Assembly (NCBI GenBank): GCA_051657905.1
Contig: JBOFLO010000078.1
Coordinates: 1-21,189, forward strand
Length of the DNA stretch: 21,189 nucleotides
Source: JBOFLO01 sp051657905
Lineage (GTDB): Bacteria; Patescibacteriota; Gracilibacteria; UBA1369
Direction of reading: 5' to 3'
Below the pieces are notes generated by a model, which was not told the origin of the DNA, searched no databases, and was given only the letters and a program-made list of their open reading frames with translations. Below, one piece after another: positions 13,358 to 21,189 of this stretch. A program made the translations under genes and the position numbers. Position 1 is the stretch's first letter; every line of letters begins with the position of its first letter.

Positions 13358-14185
13358 ATGTCATTTTCAAATATATCAAAACCGGCTTTGCAATTAATTC
13401 CTAAATTGTTGAAAGAGGATTCTACTTTAATTTCTAAATTTGGAGGAAAGCCGGCGATCAAGTCTTTAGAAGAATGGCCAAAAGCCAAGGGAGGTGAGTT
13501 GATGAGTTTTGTCGGGCAGATTAATTTTGAGGAAATAGCCGGGAAACATCCGGAAATAGCTAAACAATTGCCGGCTAAAGGGATTTTGATGTTTTTTCTG
13601 GACGAAGAAGGGATGTTTGATGGATCAGGTTTTTCTAAGTTTATTTATGTTGAAAATCCGGTGGAGGGGGCGGAATTTGAATTGCCGGAACAAAGTTTGG
13701 AGGTGAAAATTGCCGCTTTGGAAACCAAGCAGATAGAATCTTATCCACGATATTTAGATGAAGAGCAATTGGAAAAAGCTGGTATTAAAGCTGCCGAATT
13801 TACAGATGAGAAGCGCTATGCTTATGAAGATAAATACACCAAACAGAATCATCAATTATTGGGATTCGCTTTTCCAGTGCAGGATGATCCGGTGTTTGAT
13901 TTGTTGGATACATTAGGCGAATTGCCTGAGTTTCCGGAATATGAAGGTGGTTTGGCTGGAAAAGAAAAAGAATTGGCTAGCAAAAAAAGAGAGGAAATTA
14001 GATTGGAGAGAGTGCGTATTACCAAGGAAAAAGCAAAAGAGTGGGTGATGCTTTGGCAAATAATTTCCGATGATGAAATTTTTTCTACTTTATTTGGAGA
14101 TGATGGCCTTTTCTATGCTTTAATTGAAAAAGAAAAATTGCAGAAAAGTGATTTTTCCAATATTCAATTAGTTTTGCAGGGATAA
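13358..14185 (+). CDS. DUF1963 (YwqG-like) protein
   Basis: 275 residues. The DUF1963 pattern is visible: SKFGGKPAIKSLEEWPKAKGGELMSFVGQINFEEI near the N-terminus, GILMFFLDEEG in the middle, HQLLGFAFPVQDD, and the C-terminal VMLWQIISDDEIFSTLFGDDGLFYALIEKEKL... DFSNIQLVLQG. Related proteins such as B. subtilis YwqG are uncharacterised. Length is normal. Its stop is 7 nt from the stop of the convergent gene, with no terminator between. No promoter convincing enough to list. Confidence 0.85.
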   Translation: MSFSNISKPALQLIPKLLKEDSTLISKFGGKPAIKSLEEWPKAKGGELMSFVGQINFEEIAGKHPEIAKQLPAKGILMFFLDEEGMFDGSGFSKFIYVENPVEGAEFELPEQSLEVKIAALETKQIESYPRYLDEEQLEKAGIKAAEFTDEKRYAYEDKYTKQNHQLLGFAFPVQDDPVFDLLDTLGELPEFPEYEGGLAGKEKELASKKREEIRLERVRITKEKAKEWVMLWQIISDDEIFSTLFGDDGLFYALIEKEKLQKSDFSNIQLVLQG

Positions 14186-14192
14186 ATTTCTA

Positions 14193-14732
14193 CTAGATTT
14201 TTCTGGTGTCATAAGCCCAATGAAGCAGGGCCTGTCTTTGTTTGCGGCGACAATTGAAATCAAAGCGATCGCAATTGTGTTTTAATTGGGCGAGATGACG
14301 AACCATGGCTTTCCATCTTTTGATTTGGCGTAGATCTTCTTCCGGTAGGCGGCGACCCATGTAATAACGGCAATACCATTGAAACCAGCCGAGGGGGTCG
14401 GCTGGGTGAATCCAGCCTTTTTGCTGCCAGACTGATAAGGGCTGGGAGGCATTAACCTGAAAGAGATTTAGTTTTTTGTCAGGGCCATCTGCGCTTAGTT
14501 TGGCTTTTTTAAACCAGCTTTTGGGGAATTCTTTTTGGCAATCGTTTAGATATTTCCCCCCAAAAACGCCTAATTCGAGCATTTCGGCTGGAGTGAGTTC
14601 GGGTTTGAAATCTGGATGGAAGTTTTTACCTGTAGGTTCGGTTAAAAAATAGGTGCAATGCTGCATTTTGTCACTGACTACTACTTTTTTAGGTGGAATT
14701 TGGCCTGGCATATGGATGAAATATGATTTCAA
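14193..14732 (-). CDS. Conserved protein of unknown function (GWFQWYCRYYMGRR)
   Basis: 179 residues, basic, rich in Trp, Cys and His, soluble. The middle and C-terminal blocks HPDFKPELTPAEMLELGVFGGKYL, QVNASQPLSVWQQKGWIHP, GWFQWYCRYYMGRR and RRKQRQALLHWAYDTR belong to a protein widely conserved in bacteria and some eukaryotes as I remember it, without a known function. The longest frame begins at TTG 14732; an ATG at 14711 (MPGQIPPKK) is a possible later start. The conserved Trp/Arg/Cys residues suggest nucleic-acid or metal binding, but this is a guess. Divergent from the next gene by 45 bp. Confidence 0.75.
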   Translation of the reverse strand: MKSYFIHMPGQIPPKKVVVSDKMQHCTYFLTEPTGKNFHPDFKPELTPAEMLELGVFGGKYLNDCQKEFPKSWFKKAKLSADGPDKKLNLFQVNASQPLSVWQQKGWIHPADPLGWFQWYCRYYMGRRLPEEDLRQIKRWKAMVRHLAQLKHNCDRFDFNCRRKQRQALLHWAYDTRKI

Positions 14733-14777
14733 TTTAACATAAGGTAGAATTAATAAAAGTATTTTGAAGCATTAATA

Positions 14778-15107
14778 ATGGAAATTAATAATATAAAATT
14801 GGGAGCATGGCTGTTGGTATCTTGTATTTTTAGTTCAGAGAATAGACAAACTGACTTGGTCAAAATTGTTGAGGCGGGGGATTATCTTAATCATGCTATT
14901 TTTTCTGAGGAAGAATTGAATTTAGGCCTTGAATTCCTGGAGAAAAATAATTTATTGACCAGAGAAGGTGGGCAAGTGACTTTGCGGCAATTAGCCATAG
15001 ATTTTTATAAGCAAGCTAGTGCCCAAACTAACAATGTACTAAAAGTTATAAATAGGATGGAGGAATTGTTGGTTGATTTATGTCAAAAGGATGATAAGTG
15101 CGATTAG
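14778..15107 (+). CDS. Small helical protein, 109 residues
   Basis: Starts MEINNIKLGAWLLVSC. The order helix, NHAIFSEEELNLGLEFLEKNNLLTREGGQVTLRQLAIDFYKQ reads as a winged-helix-like segment (helix-turn-helix followed by a small hairpin with 'LLTREGGQVTL'), then a C-terminal helix. It could be a small DNA-binding regulator, but no family is recognised. It ends 77 nt before the response regulator gene and may share its transcript. Confidence 0.6.
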   Translation: MEINNIKLGAWLLVSCIFSSENRQTDLVKIVEAGDYLNHAIFSEEELNLGLEFLEKNNLLTREGGQVTLRQLAIDFYKQASAQTNNVLKVINRMEELLVDLCQKDDKCD

Positions 15108-15184
15108 AAAGTCGAAAATCTAGCGGAAACAATTGAATTTATGTGAAAAAAAGCTAAATTGATGATGATCAAATTAAATTATCG

Positions 15185-15862
15185 ATGAATATATTAGTAG
15201 TGGAGGACAATCAGGAGTTGGCGGAGTTTTTAAAGTTTGTGTTGGAGGAAAAAGGTAATAAGGTAGTGGTTTGTGATTCGGTGGAAGAAGTTATTGGAAA
15301 TGGTTATGAGAAATTGTCTCATGATTTAATTATTTTGGATTTGATGTTGAAGGGGAAAAGAGGCGAAAATTTAATTCGCGAGTTGAAGAAAAATAAATCC
15401 AATATTCCGATTTTGGTTTTGAGTGCTTTGGGCGATACACACACTAAGGTTCAGATGATTAATTTGGGTGCTGATGATTATCTGACCAAGCCTTTTAATA
15501 CAGATGAGTTGTTGGCGCGTTTGAAGGCCTTGTATCGCCGTTATTTGCAAACTGGGGTTCAGGATAGGGAGAAATTTAAGGATTTTACTTTTTTTCGAAA
15601 GCAAAATCGTTTGTTGCGTGAGGGGAAGAATATTTTTCTGACCAGTAAGGAATCTGAGGTTTTTGAAATGCTTTTGCGGAATAGGAATAAAGTAGTTCCA
15701 TTGGCGGATTTATTGAGAATTTGGGATGCCGAACCAGGTTATCATTCCAATATTGTTCAGTCGGTGGTTCGTCGCTTGCGGAAGAAGGTTGATTTTGGAT
15801 TTGATACTAAGCTAGTTCAGACCAAGCATGGTATTGGATATGCTTTGATTATAGAGGAATAA
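15185..15862 (+). CDS. OmpR-family response regulator
   Basis: 225 residues. The receiver domain has E7/D8, the phosphoacceptor D52 (IILDLM), S80 (ILVLS) and K102 (LTKPF). The C-terminal winged-helix DNA-binding domain (~128-225) ends with the family motif SVVRRLRKKV... LVQTKHGIGYAL. All activity residues are intact. It lies directly before the prenyl/terpene-synthase-like gene and the histidine kinase gene, so these three are very likely one module. Three copies of CATACTT lie in the gap after it, candidate binding sites. The partner kinase is inferred from gene order. Confidence 0.93.
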   Translation: MNILVVEDNQELAEFLKFVLEEKGNKVVVCDSVEEVIGNGYEKLSHDLIILDLMLKGKRGENLIRELKKNKSNIPILVLSALGDTHTKVQMINLGADDYLTKPFNTDELLARLKALYRRYLQTGVQDREKFKDFTFFRKQNRLLREGKNIFLTSKESEVFEMLLRNRNKVVPLADLLRIWDAEPGYHSNIVQSVVRRLRKKVDFGFDTKLVQTKHGIGYALIIEE

Positions 15863-15889
15863 TGGTGTTTTGATTGGATTTGTAAATAT

Positions 15890-15931
15890 CATACTTTTAC
15901 CATACTTGCTTGTTTATTTAAATTCATACTT
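15890..15931 (+). promoter_or_regulatory. CATACTT direct repeats, candidate response-regulator box
   Basis: CATACTT occurs at 15890-15896, 15901-15907 and 15925-15931. The first two are 11 bp apart (7-bp half-sites, 4-bp gap), the geometry of PhoB/OmpR-type tandem sites; the third is 24 bp on. They precede the 856-residue gene start by 36-77 nt. Confidence 0.5.
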
Positions 15932-15966
15932 TGAAAGATTTCAGTAAAAACCTGAACTTTTAAAAT

Positions 15967-18537
15967 ATGGAATTTAATGATCTTAATAATGACAGTGAAG
16001 ACTTTTTAAGTAGGAGAATCCTGGAGGAAGAATTGTTAGTGTATGTTCTTCCTAAAATCAAAATTTTGGAGGATAGAATTGGCATTAAAAGGAAAATTAA
16101 AAATTTGGGAGTGTTGGCTGATGGGAATAATCGTCAGGGAGGGAATTATGATAAGGGTGGGGAGAATGTGATTTTATTAGCGGAGAATTTGTTGATGCGT
16201 AATTCTACATTGGCAAAGTTTTTTGCTTTTATTTTGTCGCCGGAAAATGCGCGAAAGCGAGGGCAGGGATTTTTTCAGAAACTTAGTCAGGCTTTTTTGA
16301 TGTTGGGGATTAGAATTGTCACCAAGGGGATGTTAGGTGGGAAGGGAATAAGGCTTTCTTATGAGGGAGATTTGGAGGAGTTGAAGCAGAATGGATTGGC
16401 TGCGGAATTTGTGGAAATGATTTTGGCGGTGGCAAAAATTAATGAGGAATACTTGCAGAAATTTTTGGATAGAGAGGAGTGTGGTCCAGACAAGGAATTG
16501 GTGTTGGGAATTAATTATCGCGAAGATGTTTTGCAAAAAAGGAAAATTGAGTTACTTTATCGGTCGGGGATGGAGGAGGGAGATGTGGCTAGATTTGGTA
16601 GTACTAGGCCAGATGGAGAGACTTGGTTGTCAGCCGATCAGAAACTTTGGCCACAGGTAACAGCTGAGGATTTGCAAATTATGATTGATCAGGTGGAGAA
16701 GGCCCCGGAAATAGAGTTTGAGAGAGGCTACAATTCTGCTGAGATAGAAGAAATTATTCGTACTACTATTTCTAAATTTGAAACTAATCAATACTTTAAG
16801 GTGAGTTTGCCTTTTTATGGTGATTTCCGCGAAGGAGAAAGGGTTTTAAGACAAATGGTTTTTGAGGAGCAAAATGAACATTTACCGATTAGCATTCATT
16901 TTGTCAGCGCTGAAAATTCATTTACTTACAAAACACAAACTGATTATCAATTCTGGAATTTTGTGGTTGTGAATGATTTTGAACAAATGGTACAAAATCA
17001 GGTTACGGCTGTAATTGCGCCTAATCAGTCAGCTAAAATTTTGAGAGTTCCAGATGCTGACAGGGTGAGAATAGATTATGCCAACATTTTTACTTGTGTA
17101 TCCAGTTCGGAAGCTATAGGTGAGAAAATCAAAGCGGCGGCCGATTTCAAAAAAAATTATGTGGCGTTGAAGGGTGCTGAGAGGGTTATTCAAGGGAAGG
17201 GACTGCATGAAGAAAGTAGTGATATTTGGAGTTCCGAGGAGTTTGCTCCATACATTAGATTGCAGGGAGTTTTGAAGGAAAATTTGGGAAAATCTTTGGA
17301 GGAAATTGCTGAGTTGGATAAAACGGTGAGTGGGAAATTGGAGAAGTTTAATTTGGTGGCGGATTTATTTGTTGCTAAAATGTTAGTTTGGGTTGAGTCA
17401 TTGAATATTTCTTGGCATAGAGATGTGGAGTTGAGGGCTTTGGTAAACTATCATTTAACCAGCTTTTTCTTAACTTGTTGCCCGGATCAAAATGATCAGT
17501 ATAAATTGATTGATGATTGGGAGGAGAATGCTGCTTGTGTAGCACGTTATATGACTTTAGTTTATTTGATGGATGATCGTGTTTATGATTTGAAAAATGA
17601 AAATTTAGAGAAGAAAAAAATGTTGATGGAGTTTGCTACAGCGCAATTTACTAAAGCGGTAAAATTGGAGGATTTGAATACTGAGGATTTTTCTGAGGGT
17701 GGTGTAATTGCTAAAATAGCAGGTCAGTTTAGGCTGCTGGCTGAGGATTTAGCGCAGAAGGCGGAGGCCAAGAATTTTTTGAAATGGCAGGCCAAGATGA
17801 TCAATTTATTTAAATGTCATGATGGAGAGTGGGATAAAAAAATATGTGACAATAATTTAGTAGATAAAATTAGTGAAGATTATGATGAGAATATTGATGA
17901 ATTTTTTAATAAATATGAGGGGATGTTTAAATCTTCTTTATTGAAGGATATGGTTGAGAGTGGGTTGGGAAATTTGCGAGGGATTGATCAAAAGAAACGT
18001 TATCAGGCTGTTTGTGATTTGAAATTATATACTTATTTGCATGATATTGAAGATAGTATTGGAGCGGGATTGGTTTATAGAACTATGGCTTGTTTTAGCC
18101 AAGAAACTGCGGGAGAAAATGGGGAGATTGAAGGTTTGTATGAGGAAATTTGCTTGTTGATAAATATTTATTTCCGTTTGGCGAATGATTTTGCGGAAAT
18201 GTATAGGGCCAGTGATGATAAGGAAGGGAATGTTGATAGCTGCAGTATTATGTATGATAAATATTCGCCATATCATAATAAAAGTGAGGCATTAATATAT
18301 GGTTCCAGCGAAATTTATTTTTTAATAGAGAATTTAAAAAAAGAGATTTGGAAAAAAAGAAATGAATTCCAAAAACTATGTGAAAATGTTAAACCTTGGG
18401 ATAGAGTGGCTTTGGCTATTGTACGATCGGATATTGCGGAATTATATTATAAGGGAACGCATTATCGCGAGGCCAGTCGAGAGATGGTTGCAGGATTTTT
18501 TGAGCAATTGTTTGAGTTGGGATTAAATAATAGATAA
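15967..18537 (+). CDS. Two-domain protein: cis-prenyltransferase-like plus class I terpene-synthase-like
   Basis: 856 residues, soluble. Residues ~45-245 resemble UppS: LGVLADGNNR (DGN 52-54), KFFAFILSPENARKR (SPEN 91-94), IRLSYEGDLEEL (128-139), LVLGINY (178-184), ARFGSTRPDGETWLS (208-222) and LWPQVTAEDLQ (227-237). Residues ~250-450 are unassigned. Residues ~460-856 resemble a class I terpene synthase: DDRVYD (536-541), SIGAGLVYRTM (697-707), RLANDFAEMYRASDDKEGN (737-755) in place of the NSE/DTE motif, then the SEALIYGSSEIYFLIENL helix and the terminal GTHYREAS. It would make a prenyl diphosphate and convert it, or bind one. Several active-site residues differ from classic enzymes. Both fold calls rest on motif order only. 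ATG 15967; the kinase gene starts 3 nt after its stop. Confidence 0.6.
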   Translation: MEFNDLNNDSEDFLSRRILEEELLVYVLPKIKILEDRIGIKRKIKNLGVLADGNNRQGGNYDKGGENVILLAENLLMRNSTLAKFFAFILSPENARKRGQGFFQKLSQAFLMLGIRIVTKGMLGGKGIRLSYEGDLEELKQNGLAAEFVEMILAVAKINEEYLQKFLDREECGPDKELVLGINYREDVLQKRKIELLYRSGMEEGDVARFGSTRPDGETWLSADQKLWPQVTAEDLQIMIDQVEKAPEIEFERGYNSAEIEEIIRTTISKFETNQYFKVSLPFYGDFREGERVLRQMVFEEQNEHLPISIHFVSAENSFTYKTQTDYQFWNFVVVNDFEQMVQNQVTAVIAPNQSAKILRVPDADRVRIDYANIFTCVSSSEAIGEKIKAAADFKKNYVALKGAERVIQGKGLHEESSDIWSSEEFAPYIRLQGVLKENLGKSLEEIAELDKTVSGKLEKFNLVADLFVAKMLVWVESLNISWHRDVELRALVNYHLTSFFLTCCPDQNDQYKLIDDWEENAACVARYMTLVYLMDDRVYDLKNENLEKKKMLMEFATAQFTKAVKLEDLNTEDFSEGGVIAKIAGQFRLLAEDLAQKAEAKNFLKWQAKMINLFKCHDGEWDKKICDNNLVDKISEDYDENIDEFFNKYEGMFKSSLLKDMVESGLGNLRGIDQKKRYQAVCDLKLYTYLHDIEDSIGAGLVYRTMACFSQETAGENGEIEGLYEEICLLINIYFRLANDFAEMYRASDDKEGNVDSCSIMYDKYSPYHNKSEALIYGSSEIYFLIENLKKEIWKKRNEFQKLCENVKPWDRVALAIVRSDIAELYYKGTHYREASREMVAGFFEQLFELGLNNR

Positions 18538-18540
18538 TTT

Positions 18541-19836
18541 ATGAATCGTTCTCCGTATTCGATACATCAATGGATTAAGAGCTTGAATAATATTTCCGAG
18601 ATGATTTTGATGGATGAGAATTTGGATCATACAGCGGCGACTATTTTGGAGGTTTTGAATGTGCATTTGGGCGCATTTGCTGCTGTGTTTTTGTTGGTAG
18701 ATGAAAGAAAGGAAAATTTGGTTTTGCAATCTTTTACCAATGATAAAATGGTTGGGAGGGCTTTGAAGGCTATTCCATTTGATGTTTTTAAGATCAAATA
18801 CCCTTTGAATGACCCAAAGAAAATTACAGGGATAGCGAGATGTATAACTGAGAATAAGATTATTCAGGCTAAAACTTTGGTGGAGTTTTTTCATCCGATA
18901 GTGAGGCCAGCCATGCTTTTAAATCAGACGCAAAAAATAATTGGACTTAGAAATTGTGTGGCGGCTCCGGTGAGAATGCGTAATGAACCGATTGGAGTGT
19001 TTTTTGTAGTGACACAGCAGACGCAGTTCACTGAGGATGAGTTGGAGTTATTGCAGTTTTATGCCAATATGTCGGGAATTACTCGTGAAAATCATGCCAG
19101 ACTTAAGCAATTAGCTGAAAAATATGAGATAGAAAAAGAAACGACTTCTTTATTGAGTCATGAGATAAAAACACCAATTGCTATTGCTTATAATAATGCG
19201 GAATTGCTGAATATGCTTTTGAAGAAAAATGAGCAGAAATTAGGTCCGCTGTTTAAAGATTTTAAGAAAATTGAAACAAAATTAAAAAATGGTTTGGAGC
19301 ATATTAAGGAACTTTCACAGTCTATTTTGAATTTGCGATCTATAGAAAATAATGTGGAGATTGCCAATCAGAAAATTGATGTGAAAAGATTTTTGCCGCA
19401 GGTTATTAAGAATTTTCAGAAATTGGCTAGGGCTAAGGGGATTAAATTGCAGAGTAATTATGAAATAGCTGGAGGTACTTTTTATGGTGGTGGGGCGCAA
19501 TTTGAGGAGGTGGTGACAATTTTATTGGATAATGCTGTGAAGTATACTGCTGAAGGGCATATTAAGGTGGATGTAAAAATGAATGGAGAAAATTTGAGTT
19601 GTACGATAAGTGATACGGGGGTGGGAATTTCGAAAAAGGAAAGGGCGAAAATTTTTGATAGATATTATCGTGTTAAAAATGCTGCGCCGGGTGGAGGATA
19701 TGTTCATGGATTGGGTTTAGGCCTTTATATAGCTAAAAGGTCGATTGATGCGCTGAATGGTGAAATTAAAATTCAAGATAGAAAAGAAGGAAAAGGCGTG
19801 GAGTTCGTGGTTTCTATTCCTGTCTATAAGGGTTAA
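18541..19836 (+). CDS. Soluble GAF-domain sensor histidine kinase
   Basis: 431 residues, no membrane helix. Residues ~20-165 look like a GAF sensor domain (NVHLGAFAAVFLLVDERKENLVLQSF, AAPVRMRNEPIGVFFVVT). The dimerisation/phosphoacceptor helix holds H207 (SLLSHEIKTPIA). The catalytic domain has N331 (LLDNAVKYT), the G1 box DTGVGI (358-363) and the G2 box GLGLGLYIAK (390-399). All essential motifs are present, so it should be active. It probably phosphorylates the OmpR-type regulator two genes upstream. It starts 3 nt after the synthase-like gene, implying co-transcription. The GAF ligand is unknown; a soluble product or intermediate is possible. Confidence 0.92.
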   Translation: MNRSPYSIHQWIKSLNNISEMILMDENLDHTAATILEVLNVHLGAFAAVFLLVDERKENLVLQSFTNDKMVGRALKAIPFDVFKIKYPLNDPKKITGIARCITENKIIQAKTLVEFFHPIVRPAMLLNQTQKIIGLRNCVAAPVRMRNEPIGVFFVVTQQTQFTEDELELLQFYANMSGITRENHARLKQLAEKYEIEKETTSLLSHEIKTPIAIAYNNAELLNMLLKKNEQKLGPLFKDFKKIETKLKNGLEHIKELSQSILNLRSIENNVEIANQKIDVKRFLPQVIKNFQKLARAKGIKLQSNYEIAGGTFYGGGAQFEEVVTILLDNAVKYTAEGHIKVDVKMNGENLSCTISDTGVGISKKERAKIFDRYYRVKNAAPGGGYVHGLGLGLYIAKRSIDALNGEIKIQDRKEGKGVEFVVSIPVYKG

Positions 19837-19874
19837 TTTGTGTTAGTTTGTATTTGAAAAATTTAAAATTTTCT

Positions 19875-21189
19875 ATGCAAAAACGTAAATTAATTACTGG
19901 TATCTGGTTAAGTGTATTCAGCTTGACCAGCTTTTCCTCAATGGTTTTGGCTGCTCCGGCGCCAATTACCACTTTAAGCCCAGCGGCTGCGAGTTGTTCG
20001 CCTGGAAGTGGCGTGGATTATCAGGTTGGGCCTGGGAAACAATATACAAGTATTGGTCAGGTGCCGATGGAGGATTTAGAGGCTGGGGATACTTTGAGGA
20101 TTTTTTGGCGGGCTGAGTCGTATAAAGAAAAGTTGATGATTTCTGCTCAGGGGACTGCTAGTCAGCCGGTGGTGGTGTGTGGTGTGCCGGGACCAAGCGG
20201 GCAATTGCCGGTGATTGATGGTCAGAATGCCACTACGCGTCCGCAATTGGAATTTCCTTTTAACGGTGATGGAACTAATGGAGGACATCAACCGCGCGGT
20301 TTGGTGACAATTGGCCATGCTCATGATGATCAAGATTATTCTACTGAACCGACTTATGTAACAATTCAGGGCTTGGAAATTCGTAATGCTGCCCAACCGA
20401 ATACTTTTACTGATCGTGCTGGTGATGTACGTCCATTCGCTCAAAATGCTGCAGGGATTTTTATTCAAAGAGGGAAAAATATTACGATTAGAGGAAATAT
20501 TATTACGAATAATGGAAATGGGGTGTTTGGCGGAACTGGTGGGGGAGAAGAGTTGATGGAAAATATTTTGTTTGAAGGGAATTATATTCATGCAAATGGA
20601 AATCCAAATAGTGATCGTGAACATAATGTTTATTTAGATGGTTCAAATATCACTTATCAATTCAATCGTTTTGGACCGCCAAAAAGTGGTAGTTTGCAAG
20701 GAGCCAATATTAAGGACAGATCGGCGGGGGTGACAGTTCGCTATAATTGGATTGAAGATGGGGCACGTTTATTGGATTTGGTTCATGCGCAGGAAGCTGC
20801 TTCCTCTACTGTAAGTATGCCTTCTTATAATACTACCGAAGTTTATGGAAATGTTTTTGTGCGTACGCAGCATACTGGGACAATGATTCATTATGGAGGG
20901 GATGATCCGGGGGCTACGGAAGATTATCGTAAGGGAACTTTGAAATTTTATAATAATACATTCATTGTTAATAATGCCAATGTACAGGCTTATTCTAGTC
21001 CTTCATTATTTGAAATTTCCACCAATGATGAAAAATTGGATGCTAGAAATAATATTTTTTATTTAAGTACAGTGCCGGGTGAGAATAAGGAGGTTTATTT
21101 GTTAGGCAGAAGAGATAATGTAACTGCTGGTGTGGCAACTTTTAAAGATAATTGGTTTTCCAACGGTTGGACTGCTCATCAGCCTCAAG
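19875..21189 (+). CDS. Secreted right-handed beta-helix protein (partial)
   Basis: At least 438 residues, open at the right edge. A signal peptide is clear: MQKRKLITG, hydrophobic core IWLSVFSLTSFSSMVLA, cleavage around VLA-AP. The body has repeated short strands of the parallel beta-helix type: YVTIQGLEIRNA, NITIRGNIITNNGNGVF, NILFEGNYIHANGN, NITYQFNRF, VTVRYNWIED, TEVYGNVFVRT, LKFYNNTFIVNN, LDARNNIFYL. This matches pectate-lyase-like or Ig-like-associated adhesins and polysaccharide-active enzymes; the substrate is not deducible. It begins 38 nt after the kinase gene, with no terminator seen between, so it may belong to the same transcript. Confidence 0.85.
   Translation, partial: MQKRKLITGIWLSVFSLTSFSSMVLAAPAPITTLSPAAASCSPGSGVDYQVGPGKQYTSIGQVPMEDLEAGDTLRIFWRAESYKEKLMISAQGTASQPVVVCGVPGPSGQLPVIDGQNATTRPQLEFPFNGDGTNGGHQPRGLVTIGHAHDDQDYSTEPTYVTIQGLEIRNAAQPNTFTDRAGDVRPFAQNAAGIFIQRGKNITIRGNIITNNGNGVFGGTGGGEELMENILFEGNYIHANGNPNSDREHNVYLDGSNITYQFNRFGPPKSGSLQGANIKDRSAGVTVRYNWIEDGARLLDLVHAQEAASSTVSMPSYNTTEVYGNVFVRTQHTGTMIHYGGDDPGATEDYRKGTLKFYNNTFIVNNANVQAYSSPSLFEISTNDEKLDARNNIFYLSTVPGENKEVYLLGRRDNVTAGVATFKDNWFSNGWTAHQPQ

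Noticed and set aside
20076..20624. 182-codon minus-strand ORF
   Set aside because: Antisense shadow of the signal-peptide-bearing beta-helix gene; its Ser/Ile/Thr-rich sequence has no domain features.
1..21189. Recoded UGA (as in Gracilibacteria/Absconditabacteria)
   Set aside because: The gene ending at 10343 stops at TGA, and the conserved genes read through completely with the standard code.
1..21189. CRISPR array or insertion sequence
   Set aside because: No regularly spaced repeats of 20-40 nt and no transposase gene were seen.

Overview
The window looks like a piece of a small-genome, AT-leaning bacterium, most probably a candidate-phyla-radiation (Patescibacteria-like) lineage. The reasons are a tRNA gene split by a group I intron, very short gaps, promoters sitting almost on the start codons of some genes (ssb, a 52-residue membrane peptide), and many small DUF proteins typical of such genomes. 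TGA is used as a stop (gene ending 10343), so the code is the standard bacterial one. The taxonomic call is inference; there is no rRNA here.

Left part (1-5182): the 3' end of recQ, a 21-residue Lys-rich peptide, then a divergent type II restriction-modification pair (C5 methyltransferase on -, PmeII-like endonuclease on +) with a small membrane protein behind the endonuclease. A minus-strand cluster follows: DoxX-like membrane protein, DUF4256 and DUF1801, preceded by a free-standing HNH nuclease gene.

Middle (5212-9781): tRNA-Asn(GUU) interrupted in its anticodon by a 237-nt ORF-less group I intron; a Trm11-like methyltransferase; ssb; an approximately 800-nt stretch without a long gene that has a perfect-consensus promoter at one end and a strong terminator at the other, on the minus strand, so probably encoding a large non-coding or dual-function RNA; guanylate kinase; a DUF4342 protein with a histone-H1-like tail; and tRNA-Gln(CUG).

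Right-middle (9804-15107): mostly small cytosolic proteins (YCII-like, DUF4180, a coiled-coil protein, DUF1963/YwqG and two conserved unknowns). Among them is a conspicuously GC-rich STAS/SpoIIAA-like gene bracketed by a perfect 12-bp inverted repeat that resembles boxA.

Right end (15185-21189): an OmpR-type response regulator, then an 856-residue protein, then a soluble GAF-histidine kinase 3 nt downstream, then a secreted beta-helix protein running off the window. The 856-residue protein reads as a divergent cis-prenyltransferase (UppS-like) domain joined to a class I terpene-synthase-like domain. Three copies of CATACTT, two at the 11-bp spacing used by OmpR/PhoB regulators, lie just before it. 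Together these suggest a two-component-controlled isoprenoid/terpenoid module, the most unusual system in the window.
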